Shown here: in pieces, positions 40,419 to 50,102 of the stretch | Position numbering within the stretch: the first letter of the stretch is position 1 | How the letters are laid out: each line of letters starts with the position of its first letter | Assembly: GCA_964498395.1 (NCBI GenBank) | Contig: CAZCHE010000011.1 | Coordinates: 31,985 to 95,984 of the forward strand | DNA from: Parapedobacter sp964498395 | GTDB taxonomy: Bacteria; Bacteroidota; Bacteroidia; Sphingobacteriales; Sphingobacteriaceae | Reading direction: 5' to 3' | Length of the DNA: 64,000 nucleotides | Made by a program: the position numbers and the translations under genes | The notes under the pieces: generated by a model | What the model was told of the DNA's origin: nothing | The model's database searches: none | The model's input: the letters and a program-made list of their open reading frames with translations, nothing else

Positions 40419-40775
40419 ATGGCATACGACAATAACCTCGCAAACCGCGTCAGGGCATATTTAAGTGCTATCCAGGACATTCAGGTAACCGAGAAGAAAA
40501 TGTTTGGCGGATTGGCATTTATGATTAGCGATAAAATGTGTGTCAATGTAGCGGAAGACCAATTGATGTGCCGTTTTGACCCAGAGCGCACGGAAGAATT
40601 ATCAGAAAGAACAGGCTTCTTGCCCATGATCATGAAGGGGAGGGTATATAAGGGGTATTGTTATGTCGAACCAACTGGGTATAATAGCAAAATGGACTTC
40701 GAGTTTTGGATAAATCTTTGTTTGGAATATAATGATCGGGCCAAACCGTCGAAGAAAAAGACTAAAGCGCGATGA
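40419..40775 (+). CDS. TfoX N-terminal-domain protein
   Basis: The 118-residue single-domain protein has the TfoX_N signature EKKMFGGLAFMISDKMCVNV near 26-45, then LMCRFDPERTEELSERTGF and MIMKGRVYKGYCYVEP, and a lysine-rich tail. TfoX/Sxy is a competence regulator in Gammaproteobacteria, but single-domain relatives in Bacteroidota have no proven role. A hairpin with a T-run (about 40799-40825) follows. The 294-nt gap before it holds no other gene I can support. Confidence 0.85.
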   Translation: MAYDNNLANRVRAYLSAIQDIQVTEKKMFGGLAFMISDKMCVNVAEDQLMCRFDPERTEELSERTGFLPMIMKGRVYKGYCYVEPTGYNSKMDFEFWINLCLEYNDRAKPSKKKTKAR

Positions 40776-40895
40776 GCGATTTCGGTAAATCGTGGTCACA
40801 AATGCTTTTTGCATTCGCTTTTTGTGTAATTTAGCAATTGACAACAAACACATTACCTATAATGATAGATGAATACCATCCAATAAACAATCCTG

Positions 40896-41384
40896 ATGAT
40901 GAACAATATTTTTTTAGGCGCGGCCGTGATGTTCTTCCTGATTTCTTGTACGTCAAACAAACCCCAATCGGCACAGACAAACGCGGATGAAGGAGCAGAA
41001 ATTATGATTCCAGAAAGTGGTTGCTTTGCCTTATTGACAGACAAAGACACCATTTTGTTGAAGATAGAAGTATTCCCTAATGTCGTCACGGGAGTGCTGA
41101 AATACCAACTTTCGGAAAAGGATAAGAATGAAGGGACCATCGAGGGGAGATTAGAAGGCAATACGGTTTTTGCCGATTATACCTTTTATTCGGAAGGGGT
41201 AACGTCTGTGCGTGAAGTTGCTTTTCTGTTAAATGGCGACCATGTGATGGAGGGGTTTGGTGATATGGAAGAGCATGACGGAAAAATGGTCTTTAAAGAT
41301 AAGGCGCGTATAGATTTTTCAACGGGAATAAGGCTTACACAGATCGACTGCGTGGAAAATGACGAGAAATTCCGAATGAACTAG
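40896..41384 (+). CDS. Hypothetical lipoprotein
   Basis: The 162-residue protein has a lipoprotein signal with Cys18 (FFLISC) and an about 140-residue beta-rich exported domain with alternating strands (ILLKIEVFPNVVTGVLKYQL, TIEGRLEGNTVFADYTFYSE). This composition is common among small Bacteroidota lipoproteins of a lipocalin-like type. No family assigned. It stands 21 nt before the Pr6Pr gene on the same strand. Confidence 0.75.
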   Translation: MMNNIFLGAAVMFFLISCTSNKPQSAQTNADEGAEIMIPESGCFALLTDKDTILLKIEVFPNVVTGVLKYQLSEKDKNEGTIEGRLEGNTVFADYTFYSEGVTSVREVAFLLNGDHVMEGFGDMEEHDGKMVFKDKARIDFSTGIRLTQIDCVENDEKFRMN

Positions 41385-41405
41385 GTAAGGAAATGGGATA
41401 ATGGG

Positions 41406-42041
41406 ATGAAGAAAGCGCTAACCCTCGGTATTGCCTTATGTTCGCTATCAGCGGTGATCATCCAGTTTGACTTAATGCTGGCTAACAGCACCCATACTGT
41501 TTTCGAAACGACTGTTCGCTTCTTTAGCTATTTTACCATCTTGACAAATACGCTGGTGGGGGTATATTTTTCATACCTCACCTACCATGTATTTAAACAG
41601 GGTAAGTTTGCCCTGCCGCATGTTGGAACATTGACAGCCATCACCGTTTACATCGTCATTGTCGGGCTCGTGTATCAAGTTTTGTTGCGACACGTGTGGA
41701 ACCCGACAGGATTGCAAAAACTAGTTGATGAAATGCTTCATTCGGTGAATCCTGTCTTAGTGATGGGCTATTGGTTTATATGTAAAGGGGAGCGGGTATT
41801 AACATATCGCCAAATGGGCGGGTGGTTGGTATACCCGGCGGTATACTTGATCTACGTGTTGATTCGTGGGTATTTTTCCGGTTTTTTTCCTTATCCATTT
41901 TTGGACATACCCACCTTAGGCTTCTCACAGGTTTTGGTCAATAGTATTGGAATGACGTTGTTGTTTATCCTCGTTTCGACATTTTTTATTTGGATGACGA
42001 GACTGAAAAGCAGATCGGAAAAGACGGTGACCAGTCTGTAA
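41406..42041 (+). CDS. Pr6Pr-family (FAR-17a/AIG1-like) membrane protein
   Basis: The 211-residue protein has six helices and the pattern of the Pr6Pr family: FFSYFTILTNTLVGVYFSYL (about 36-55), RHVWNPTGLQKLVDEMLHSV (about 93-112) with a conserved His in LHSVNPVLVMGYWF, and YVLIRGYFSGFFPYPFLD. The family is related to eukaryotic AIG1/ADTRP hydrolases. Function in bacteria is unknown. Confidence 0.85.
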   Translation: MKKALTLGIALCSLSAVIIQFDLMLANSTHTVFETTVRFFSYFTILTNTLVGVYFSYLTYHVFKQGKFALPHVGTLTAITVYIVIVGLVYQVLLRHVWNPTGLQKLVDEMLHSVNPVLVMGYWFICKGERVLTYRQMGGWLVYPAVYLIYVLIRGYFSGFFPYPFLDIPTLGFSQVLVNSIGMTLLFILVSTFFIWMTRLKSRSEKTVTSL

Positions 42042-42200
42042 TAGTTATAACCCTATCTGAAGCCAGTCGCGTTAAACCAATTAACATTGCGCAAAATGCT
42101 GGGTTTTATAGTGACGCTGTTGAAATTATTGACCGATATCGCGCGTTTGCCTTTACGCGGTGATTAGACCAATTATTCCGGTTTACGACTTAAACAAATT

Positions 42201-42253
42201 GTTACTTCCTAATCCATTGAAAAGTAACTACATTAGCGACTAATTCAATGGAT
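42201..42253 (+). promoter_or_regulatory. Competing hairpins in the leader of the S9 peptidase gene
   Basis: atccattgaa (42212-42221) pairs with ttcaatggat (42244-42253), while gttact (42201-42206) pairs with agtaac (42223-42228). The helices interlock, so they are mutually exclusive or a pseudoknot. They end 14 nt before the ATG at 42268. Confidence 0.4.
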
Positions 42254-42267
42254 AAATCAAAAAGCCG

Positions 42268-44646
42268 ATGTACAAAAAATTACTTTTCATAGCGTTTGTG
42301 GGTGCCTGCGTGTCCGCATACGCTCAGCAATCCACCCTCTCCGTAGAGAAAATCATGCAAGACCCAAAATGGATAGGGGTTGCCCCAGATGGTGTTTTTT
42401 GGGGATGGGATAGTGAAAAGCTCTATTTCAATTGGAACCCGCAAGCGGAAGACCTCGCTTCATTGTACAGCATTCTCCCGTCAAACCACACGCCCGAAAA
42501 GGTTGCGGATGCTGAAAGACAACAGTTGATCCGTCAGTATGCTTTTGATAATGGCCGCACCCGCATGGTGTTTGAACGGCAGGGCGATCTCTACCTCCGC
42601 GAACTGAAATCGGGGAAGGAAGTGCAACTGACCAATACCGTAGCGCGGGAAAGCAATCCACGTTTCAGCCACGATGGCAAGCAGCTCGTGTTCCAACAAG
42701 GCGATAACCTATTCTCGTTATCCTTAGCGAACCACGAGTGGACGCAGTTAAGCAACTTCAGCAGAGAGGGCAATGCCGGTAGGAGGGGGCCAGGCGGGCA
42801 GCTGACCGAACAAAACAAGTGGTTACAACAGGATCAATTGGAGCTTTTCGACATCTTGAAAACACGGAAACAGCAAGACTCGATCCGCAACGCGCAGCAG
42901 CGGCGTAACCAACCGGAGGCTGGGCTAAAGCAAATTTCCGTAGGCGACGAGATGCTGTCCATGCAGCAGTCAAGCCCAGATGGAAGATACATTACGTATC
43001 GGCTCACCAAGCGTGCCGATGGTAACAAGAATACGATTGTGCCGAATTACGTGACAGAATCGGGCTATACGGAAGATATCCCGGCGCGAACAAAAGTAGG
43101 AAATGCACTGCCCACTTCTAAAACATACATCTATGACCGGCAGCGCGATACCGTGTATGGGGTAGACGTTACTACGCTGCCGGGTATCCGGGATCTGCCC
43201 GATTTCTGGGAGGACTATCCAGAAGAGAAAGCAGCACTGTTAGCCAAGAATGAAGACCGGCAGGTAACGGTGGGTACAGTAAGCTGGAATGACGCGGGTA
43301 CAGCAGCCGTAGTGGTGATAACGGCCGCGGATAATAAAGATCGCTGGATCATGCGCTTGGATGCGGAGACGGGCTCACTGCATTTGGTAGACCGCCATCG
43401 GGATGAAGCCTGGATTGCTGGTCCGGGTATCGGTGGTGGATGGGGTGGAGGGAATATTGGCTGGGTAGATGAGGCAACCATCTATTTCCAGAGTGAGGCA
43501 TCCGGCTATTCGCATCTGTATCTGGCCAATGTCCAAACGGGAGCGAAACAACAGCTTACCGATGGGCAGTGGGAGGTGAGTAACCTGCGGCTATCAGGCG
43601 ATAAGAAGCATTTTTATTTTACCGGCAATATCAAACATCCGGGCATTACGCATTTTTATCGATTGCCGGTCAAAGGCGGTACACCCACTCAACTGACCGA
43701 CATGGATGGTGGGAATGAAACGGTGCTGTCTCCCGATGAGAAATGGTTGGCCATACGGTATTCGTATTCCAATCGGCCATGGGAGCTGTATGTACAGGAA
43801 AATAAGCCCGGGGCAAAGGCCATCAAAGTAACGGAATCGCTGTCAGACGAGTTTAAGGCCTATAGCTGGCGTGAGCCGGAAGTGATTTCGTTTGAGAATC
43901 GACATGGTGATCCGGTATACGCAAGGCTGTACCAGCCGGAGAATCCCAAACCCAATAGACCGGCGGTGATCTTCGTGCATGGTGCAGGCTACCTCCAGAA
44001 TGTGCACTATTGGTGGAGCCAATATTTCCGGGAGTACATGTTCCATAATCTGCTGGTCGACCTGGGATATACGGTATTGGACATCGACTACACCGGGAGT
44101 TCGGGCTATGGACGAAACCACCGTACGGGTATCTACCGGCACATGGGAGGTAAGGATTTGAGCGATCATACAGATGGAGCAAAGCTATTGGTTGAAAAGT
44201 ATGGGGTAAACCCTAAGAATATCGGCCTCTATGGTGGATCCTATGGGGGTTTCATCACGCTGATGGCTATGTTTAACGAGCCTGATGTTTTTGCCGCAGG
44301 GGGCGCATTACGCTCGGTGACGGATTGGGCACATTATAACCACGGTTATACCGCAAATATCCTCAACGAACCAACGACTGATCCGATTGCCTATAGGCGC
44401 TCTTCGCCTATTTATTTTGCAGAGGGGTTAAAAGGCCATTTATTGATGTGCCATGGGATGGTCGATGTCAATGTGCATTTCCAGGACATCGTGCGGCTGA
44501 GCCAACGGCTCATCGAGCTGGGTAAGGATAACTGGGAGTTGGCCGTGTATCCGGTGGAAGACCATGGCTTCGTCGAGCCCAGTAGCTGGACCGATGAATA
44601 CAAACGCATTCTCAAACTATTTGAGGAGCGGTTGACCAATGAATAG
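42268..44646 (+). CDS. S9-family prolyl oligopeptidase/DPP IV-like peptidase
   Basis: The 792-residue exported protein has a signal peptide (1-20, AYAQ). A WD40-like beta-propeller covers about 60-500 (Dpp4 N-terminal-like), and an alpha/beta-hydrolase domain holds the nucleophile in LYGGSYGGF, the Asp in HGMVDVNVH and the His in VEDHGF. It cleaves dipeptides after proline or Ala-like residues in the periplasm. It is convergent with the yifB gene, only 18 nt apart. Confidence 0.95.
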   Translation: MYKKLLFIAFVGACVSAYAQQSTLSVEKIMQDPKWIGVAPDGVFWGWDSEKLYFNWNPQAEDLASLYSILPSNHTPEKVADAERQQLIRQYAFDNGRTRMVFERQGDLYLRELKSGKEVQLTNTVARESNPRFSHDGKQLVFQQGDNLFSLSLANHEWTQLSNFSREGNAGRRGPGGQLTEQNKWLQQDQLELFDILKTRKQQDSIRNAQQRRNQPEAGLKQISVGDEMLSMQQSSPDGRYITYRLTKRADGNKNTIVPNYVTESGYTEDIPARTKVGNALPTSKTYIYDRQRDTVYGVDVTTLPGIRDLPDFWEDYPEEKAALLAKNEDRQVTVGTVSWNDAGTAAVVVITAADNKDRWIMRLDAETGSLHLVDRHRDEAWIAGPGIGGGWGGGNIGWVDEATIYFQSEASGYSHLYLANVQTGAKQQLTDGQWEVSNLRLSGDKKHFYFTGNIKHPGITHFYRLPVKGGTPTQLTDMDGGNETVLSPDEKWLAIRYSYSNRPWELYVQENKPGAKAIKVTESLSDEFKAYSWREPEVISFENRHGDPVYARLYQPENPKPNRPAVIFVHGAGYLQNVHYWWSQYFREYMFHNLLVDLGYTVLDIDYTGSSGYGRNHRTGIYRHMGGKDLSDHTDGAKLLVEKYGVNPKNIGLYGGSYGGFITLMAMFNEPDVFAAGGALRSVTDWAHYNHGYTANILNEPTTDPIAYRRSSPIYFAEGLKGHLLMCHGMVDVNVHFQDIVRLSQRLIELGKDNWELAVYPVEDHGFVEPSSWTDEYKRILKLFEERLTNE

Positions 44647-44664
44647 TTAGCCGCAAGCGCTTTT

Positions 44665-46203
44665 TTATCCCACCCAGCTTTCGCGGTCGAGGCTGCGGAA
44701 CTGGATGGCTTCGGCGAGGTGCGCCGAGGTAATGGAATCGCTGCCAGCCATGTCGGCAATGGTGCGCGATACACGGAGGATTCGGTCATACGCTCTGGCG
44801 GAAAGGCCGAGGCGCTCCATGGCCGTCTTGAGCAAGGCTTGTCCGGTTTCATCGATTAGGCAAACTTCCCGGACAGTTTTTGGATTCATCTGTGCATTGC
44901 AATGGATATCGGGAGCTGTGCCGAAACGCTCCGATTGGCGTTGCCTGGCGGTAATTACCCGATCTCTTATGGTTGCACTTTTTTCTACGTGGTGTGATGA
45001 GGATAGTTCGCCGAATGCTACCGGTGTAACTTCCACATGCAAATCGATGCGGTCTAGCAAGGGGCCTGATATTTTGCTCAGGTACTTCTGTACCATGGCG
45101 GGGCTACAGGAACATTCTTTTTCGGGGTGGTTATGGAACCCGCAGGGGCAGGGGTTCATCGCGGCAATCAGCATGAAGCTAGCGGGGTAATCGACGGAAA
45201 AACGGGCACGTGATATGGTGATATGACGAGTTTCAAGCGGTTGGCGGAGCACTTCCAGCACCGCGCGCTTGAATTCGGGGAGTTCATCCAAAAACAATAC
45301 ACCATGATGCGCCAATGAGATTTCCCCGGGTTGGGGGTTAGCCCCGCCACCGACCAAAGCCACATCGCTGATGGTATGGTGTGGCGATCGGAAAGGCCGC
45401 GCAGTCATCAAGGATTCGGCACTGGCAAGTTTGCCTGCCACGGAGTGTATCTTAGTGGTTTCCAATGATTCATCCAATGTCAACGGAGGCAATATCGTGG
45501 GTAGGCGCTTAGCCAGCATGGTCTTCCCGGCTCCCGGAGGTCCGATCAGAATGACGTTATGCCCGCCTGCGGCAGCGATTTCCAGTGCACGCTTGATGTT
45601 TTCCTGCCCGCGCACGTCGGCAAAATCGCTCTCGTAGCCATTGATGTTTTTCAAGAACTCTTCGTGCACATTGACATATATCGGTTCGGGGGATTCTCTG
45701 CCGGTCAATAACCCAATGACATCGTGGAGATGGTGCACACCATAGATCTGCAATCCGGCTACCACTGCAGCCTCCCGCGCATTTGCCATGGGCAGGATGA
45801 TGCCTTTGAACCCATCGCGTTTCGCTTGCACGGCGATAGGTAATGCACCCTTGACGGGCTGGATGCCCCCGTCCAAAGAGAGTTCGCCTAAAATCAGGAA
45901 ATCGTGGAGTAAGGTGGTGTCAATCTGGCCAGAAGAGGCCAATATCGCGATGGCGATGGCCAAGTCATAAGAGGAGCCTTCCTTGCGGATATTGGCCGGA
46001 GCGAGGTTGACGACTATTTTCTGGCGGGGCATTCGGAAACCGGAAGATAACAAAGCGCTTTCAATGCGCCGCAGGCTCTCCTTGACGGCATTGTCGGGCA
46101 GGCCGACGATGTAATAGTGGATTCCGCCTGAGATATTGACCTCTACGGTAATGGTCGTGGCTTCAATGCCCGATACGGCACTGCCAAAAGTCTTCACAAG
46201 CAT
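44665..46203 (-). CDS. YifB/ComM-family Mg-chelatase-like AAA+ ATPase
   Basis: The 512-residue protein has an N-terminal Lon-protease-like ChlI fold (about 20-145), Walker A GPPGAGKTMLAKRL (about 220-233), Walker B-like LFLDELPEF near 301-309, a cysteine tetrad FMLIAAMNPCPCGFH then CSCSP, and a C-terminal Mg_chelatase domain. YifB/ComM is the helicase for branch migration in natural transformation in several bacteria. It is a stand-alone gene. Confidence 0.95.
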   Translation of the reverse strand: MLVKTFGSAVSGIEATTITVEVNISGGIHYYIVGLPDNAVKESLRRIESALLSSGFRMPRQKIVVNLAPANIRKEGSSYDLAIAIAILASSGQIDTTLLHDFLILGELSLDGGIQPVKGALPIAVQAKRDGFKGIILPMANAREAAVVAGLQIYGVHHLHDVIGLLTGRESPEPIYVNVHEEFLKNINGYESDFADVRGQENIKRALEIAAAGGHNVILIGPPGAGKTMLAKRLPTILPPLTLDESLETTKIHSVAGKLASAESLMTARPFRSPHHTISDVALVGGGANPQPGEISLAHHGVLFLDELPEFKRAVLEVLRQPLETRHITISRARFSVDYPASFMLIAAMNPCPCGFHNHPEKECSCSPAMVQKYLSKISGPLLDRIDLHVEVTPVAFGELSSSHHVEKSATIRDRVITARQRQSERFGTAPDIHCNAQMNPKTVREVCLIDETGQALLKTAMERLGLSARAYDRILRVSRTIADMAGSDSITSAHLAEAIQFRSLDRESWVG

Positions 46204-46314
46204 AGGTAGGTTTTTTCCCTAAAGCTACTAAAAAACTATGGAATAAGCAAAATGGAGGTAAAAACCGCCAAGGATAGTTATAAACGGAAAACCTGAGGGA
46301 ATGAGAATCAGCGG

Positions 46315-47502
46315 TTAATTCTGGTGTTGCTTCTCTTCATACTGCTGCAACGCTTCTTCAGCCACTTCACGTGCGTGGTCACGCAATTGGAAGATTTTCT
46401 CTTGGTCTTCCTCTACGATGAGTGCTTGAGACTGTACAAGGGCTTGGCGCACATCGTATAGCCACAACATCGTATTCATCAGTAACGCAATCAGTCCGAT
46501 GAGGATAAGCAATTCAACCGTTCCGATGTGTTGGAAAGATAGCGCAGTAGCAATCATCAGCACATTGAAACTGGAAAGTGCCAATGTGGCTTGGGTATGG
46601 GTCATCCCGGTATCAAGCAATCGATGGTGAAGGTGGTTACGGTCAGCCATGAACGGCGACCGGCCCTGTGCCAAGCGAATCACAATGACGCGAAACGTGT
46701 CGAAAATCGGAACAATGAGAATGGCAATGGCAATAGCAGGTACAGACTGTAGAAACGTGCCTGCAACGGGCGTTAGTTCATGGCTTTTGGTCAATTCGAT
46801 AAATTGAATGGCCAATACCGACACGATGAATCCGATGGTATATGCGCCTGCATCCCCCATGAATATCCTCGCCCGGCCGGCATTGAAACGAAGGAATCCC
46901 AATACCGCACCCGCCATGCTAACGGATAACAGCGCTAAGCCGTATTCCTGCATTTGGAAAAATATGTAGCCAAACGTAAGGCTTACGATCAGGCTAACAC
47001 TACCCAATAGGCCATTGATACCATCAATCAAATTAAACGCATTGATGATAAATACAATGAGTAAACTGGAGAATGGGTAGCTGATGACCGGATGGATATC
47101 GTGGATGCCAAAGACACCGTAAAAGCTCGTTAACCGAATATCGGCAAAGTAGACAACGATCAACGCCGTGATGGATTGCGCCAGAAACTTCTTGTAGGGG
47201 TTTAAAGCAGCAAGATCGTCTTTAAGGCCCACCAAGAAGATGAGTAGACCCGATGCGAAGATGTAATTGGCGTAGGGCAACACGTTGCCTGAAATCGATA
47301 GACAGGCCGTAAAGGTAAAGGAAGTCAGTACCGCTATTCCCCCTAAATTAGGTGTCCGGTACTTGTGGATTTTTCGTTCTTCAAGCGCCGGATCATCAAA
47401 CAGACGCTTTTGGTAAGCCAGCTTGATCAGCGATGGTATGGCATACAGCGTGATGACGCATGAAAACAAAAACGAAAAAAGTACCAAGTATATGTCTATC
47501 AT
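46315..47502 (-). CDS. WecA/MraY-family undecaprenyl-phosphate sugar-1-phosphate transferase
   Basis: The protein is 395 residues from the chosen Met (MIDIYLVLFSF; the upstream ATG at 47526 is too close to the -7 box to leave a leader). It has about eleven helices, the metal-binding DD in LVGLKDDLAAL near 90-100, NLIDGINGL near 157-165, FMGDAGAYTIGF near 210-221 and the HLHHRLLDTG loop near 289. It transfers a sugar phosphate onto undecaprenyl phosphate for envelope glycans. A perfect -7 box TATATTTG lies at 47538-47545 (minus strand). Confidence 0.93.
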   Translation of the reverse strand: MIDIYLVLFSFLFSCVITLYAIPSLIKLAYQKRLFDDPALEERKIHKYRTPNLGGIAVLTSFTFTACLSISGNVLPYANYIFASGLLIFLVGLKDDLAALNPYKKFLAQSITALIVVYFADIRLTSFYGVFGIHDIHPVISYPFSSLLIVFIINAFNLIDGINGLLGSVSLIVSLTFGYIFFQMQEYGLALLSVSMAGAVLGFLRFNAGRARIFMGDAGAYTIGFIVSVLAIQFIELTKSHELTPVAGTFLQSVPAIAIAILIVPIFDTFRVIVIRLAQGRSPFMADRNHLHHRLLDTGMTHTQATLALSSFNVLMIATALSFQHIGTVELLILIGLIALLMNTMLWLYDVRQALVQSQALIVEEDQEKIFQLRDHAREVAEEALQQYEEKQHQN

Positions 47503-47874
47503 ATATAGAATAGCGTAATAGTACAAGTCTGAAGCGGCAAATATAACGTAAATAAGTTAGCCGCAGCTAAAAATAATTATTATTATGTCATTATAAATGA
47601 ACGATAAACGGGGAGCAATATTTATGCCACGAATAACATAGGCGTAATATCCCGTTGAAAATACCTAGACTTAGGTATGCGGCCAATGGCGGGCGCCGTG
47701 CTAACCCAAGAGAAATGTATCTCACGGGAAGTGTTTTTTTGGTTTTTGGCAAACGATTTGCTGATTTGTTTGTATATTTAACAGGTGACGCTTAATGCAG
47801 GTTACCTAAAATGGACAAAGACACGGGTAAGTAGTGTATTTTTGATTTTTCAATTTAAATTAATTCAATAGGTT
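47503..47874. other. Intergenic region with divergent promoters
   Basis: Apart from the minus-strand -7 box (47538-47545) and a taccta/taggta hairpin (about 47667-47682), I see no gene here. TATATTTA about 47772-47779 may be the -7 box for the YtxH operon to the right, whose first ATG is at 47875. Confidence 0.4.
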
Positions 47875-48144
47875 ATGAATGATAATGCAAAAGTGGTAGC
47901 TGCATTGTTGGCTGGTTTGGCGGCAGGAGCCGCATTGGGAATTTTGTTTGCACCGGAAAAAGGGTCGGAAACACGTGAAAAATTGAACGACTCGTTGAAG
48001 GATTTGAGTGACGCCTTAAAGGAACGTGCTTCCGAACAAGTAGAGCACCTGAATGATTTTAAAGAAAAAGTAATCGCAGCGGTCAAGACAAAATTGAACA
48101 AAGGCGAGGAGGCTGTGGAGGAGGCGTTAGAAGAGCACGCCTGA
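47875..48144 (+). CDS. YtxH-domain small envelope protein
   Basis: The 89-residue protein has a membrane helix with the YtxH signature ALLAGLAAGAALGILFAPEKG (about 9-29) and a long amphipathic helix rich in Lys/Glu/Asp (SETREKLNDSLKDLSDALKE). It is the first gene of a three-gene operon with a holin-like and an unnamed membrane-associated protein. YtxH-type proteins are stress- or envelope-associated with unclear roles. Confidence 0.85.
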   Translation: MNDNAKVVAALLAGLAAGAALGILFAPEKGSETREKLNDSLKDLSDALKERASEQVEHLNDFKEKVIAAVKTKLNKGEEAVEEALEEHA

Positions 48145-48283
48145 ATATAGAAAGGGACTTGATCCTAAGCCATACATATGGCATCGCGCGTTGGGATACA
48201 CGTTTACTAAGCACCTGATGGTCGTTTCGGGTGCGGTGTATACCCGATTGCCTGTATGATTGATAATACCTTGGCCAATTCAA

Positions 48284-48667
48284 ATGGAGGACAAAAAATT
48301 TTCTGTTAAAGGCGTGTTCCAAAAAAGTAAGGAGTACATCGATACACGCCTAAAACTGATTAGACTTAAGCTGGTCGAGCGGTCGTCGCGATTAATCGCC
48401 AGTCTGATCGTCGATGGCGTAAAAACAATTTTTGCGATCTTTGTGCTTTTTTTCTTCAGCCTGGCCTTGGGTTTTTACCTGAGCGAACTGTTAGGGAGCT
48501 CTTCTCTGGGTTTCCTCGCCACGGGAGGAATATTTGTGTTGTTGATCGTGGTGGTCTCTGTTTTTGAAGAGAAAATCGAGCGGACATTCATGAACCTTTC
48601 CATTAAACGTTTTTTGCAAAAATGGAATGATGAAATAGACGAAGATGAGAAAGGACAGCAAAATTAA
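48284..48667 (+). CDS. Holin-X-like/phage-holin-family membrane protein
   Basis: The protein is 127 residues from the Met MEDKKFSV, which begins the conserved part; a Met eight codons upstream is also in frame. An N-terminal helix (FQKSKEYIDTRLKLIRLKLV) precedes two membrane helices (about 50-70 and 75-97) and a basic/acidic end. It matches the putative Actinobacterial Holin-X/phage holin family commonly found beside YtxH genes. It overlaps the next gene by 23 nt. Confidence 0.8.
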   Translation: MEDKKFSVKGVFQKSKEYIDTRLKLIRLKLVERSSRLIASLIVDGVKTIFAIFVLFFFSLALGFYLSELLGSSSLGFLATGGIFVLLIVVVSVFEEKIERTFMNLSIKRFLQKWNDEIDEDEKGQQN

Positions 48668-49112
48668 GAACCTTGATGACCTGAGGCTGGAGATTTCCCG
48701 CCTTAAGGTCCTTGCGGCTGAGCAAGAAGGTTATCTGAATGATCAATACCAACTGTTTCAAGAAAAAATAGAGGCGCCCGTTAGGTTTATCAAATCTACG
48801 CTTTCGTGGGTGCCGGGGGTAGATGTAGCCAAAAACCTATTTGCCAAAGGTAAAAAGGATGAAGATTGGGTAACCAAGGCATTCCGCATCGGGCTACCCG
48901 TGATACTCAACCGCTTCTTCCTGCGCAAAGCTGGATTCCTGAAAAGGGCATTGATGACACTGGCGTCCCAGCAGGCGGTGGGTGCGTTGAATAAGGAAAG
49001 CGTTAGCGGGTTAATCTCGAAGATAGCGGGATTCATCAGGCCCGCTAGAAAGGGGAAAAAGAAAACCAAGCATGTCGACTACGGGATCCCCCCGGATAGC
49101 GAAGCGTACTAA
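48645..49112 (+). CDS. Hypothetical protein in YtxH operon
   Basis: The 155-residue protein has an N-terminal coiled-coil (about 8-45, LDDLRLEISRLKVLAAEQEG), a hydrophobic middle and a basic C-terminal segment (RPARKGKKKTKH). It overlaps the upstream holin-like gene, showing translational coupling. No family name recognised. It probably completes the envelope-associated operon with YtxH. Confidence 0.8.
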   Translation: MRKDSKIKNLDDLRLEISRLKVLAAEQEGYLNDQYQLFQEKIEAPVRFIKSTLSWVPGVDVAKNLFAKGKKDEDWVTKAFRIGLPVILNRFFLRKAGFLKRALMTLASQQAVGALNKESVSGLISKIAGFIRPARKGKKKTKHVDYGIPPDSEAY

Positions 49113-50041
49113 TCCAAATGTTTATCCAAAAAATCCCGATAAGCCAGCTTGATGCCGGCTTCGAGTGCTGTGGTGTGGTGCCATCCCATGGCGTGTAACT
49201 TCGAGACATCCATTAATTTTCGTGGCGTACCATCTGGTTTGGCGGGGTCAAATTGCACTTCACCTTTATAGCCCACCACCTGCTTGATGAGCAAAGCCAA
49301 TTCGTTAATACTGAGGTCTTCACCTGTTCCGATATTGATGAGTTCGGGGGAGTCGTAGTGTTCCATTAAGAATGCGCAAGCATCCGCTAAATCGTCGGCA
49401 TACAGAAATTCGCGTTTGGGCGTACCCGTACCCCAAATCGTGACCTCGGGTTTTCCAGAGACCTTGGCCTCGTGGAAACGGCGGATCAGGGCAGGCAATA
49501 CATGCGAGTGCTCCGGGTGATAATTGTCATTGATGCCATACAGGTTGGTCGGCATGACCGATATGAAATGGCACCCATACTGCGCACGGTAGGCTTCGCA
49601 AAGTTTGATGCCGGCTATTTTGGCGATGGCGTAGGGCTCGTTGGTAGGTTCAAGTAATCCAGTAAGGAGGTAATCTTCCTTGATGGGCTGTGGGGCGAGT
49701 TTGGGATAAATACAGCTTGACCCTAGAAAAAGCAGTTTTTTTACGCCGTGCAGGTAGGATTGATGGACGACATGGTTCTGTATCGCGAGGTTTTCATATA
49801 GGAAATCTGCACGGAAGGTGTTGTTGGCCATGATGCCGCCTACTTTGGCAGCGGCCAGGAATACGTACTCCGGTTTTTCAGCAGCAAAAAAATCGGCTAC
49901 CGCTTGTTGGTTGCGCAAATCCAATTCATCGGAAGTACGCAATACGAAATTACTGAACCCCAATCCGATGAGTTTACGGTGGATAGCCGACCCCACCATC
50001 CCGCGATGCCCGGCAATGTATATTTTTGCTTTTTTTTCCAC
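49109..50041 (-). CDS. fcl: GDP-L-fucose synthase
   Basis: The 310-residue extended SDR has NAD(P)-binding GHRGMVGSAIHRKL (about 11-24), KVGGIMANNTF near 66-76, the active-site SSCIYPK and YAIAKIAG (Tyr/Lys, about 135-142), and ETLYGINDNYHPEHSHVLPA-like loop (NLYGINDNYHPE). It converts GDP-4-keto-6-deoxymannose to GDP-L-fucose for surface glycans. No gmd gene lies next to it. A perfect -7 box TATCTTTG (50061-50068, minus) precedes it. Confidence 0.94.
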   Translation of the reverse strand: MEKKAKIYIAGHRGMVGSAIHRKLIGLGFSNFVLRTSDELDLRNQQAVADFFAAEKPEYVFLAAAKVGGIMANNTFRADFLYENLAIQNHVVHQSYLHGVKKLLFLGSSCIYPKLAPQPIKEDYLLTGLLEPTNEPYAIAKIAGIKLCEAYRAQYGCHFISVMPTNLYGINDNYHPEHSHVLPALIRRFHEAKVSGKPEVTIWGTGTPKREFLYADDLADACAFLMEHYDSPELINIGTGEDLSINELALLIKQVVGYKGEVQFDPAKPDGTPRKLMDVSKLHAMGWHHTTALEAGIKLAYRDFLDKHLD

Positions 50042-50051
50042 GAAGACTTGA

Positions 50052-50080
50052 TTTGGAATGCAAAGATAAGGTTATTTTTG
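50052..50080 (+). promoter_or_regulatory. Divergent fcl/trmB promoter region
   Basis: On the plus strand TTTG (50052-50055) and TATTTTTG (50073-50080) are 17 nt apart and serve trmB. On the minus strand TATCTTTG (50061-50068) serves fcl. The two promoters overlap, so their polymerases probably exclude each other. Confidence 0.6.
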
Positions 50081-50102
50081 CCGAGCTCATTAAAATCGCG
50101 CC

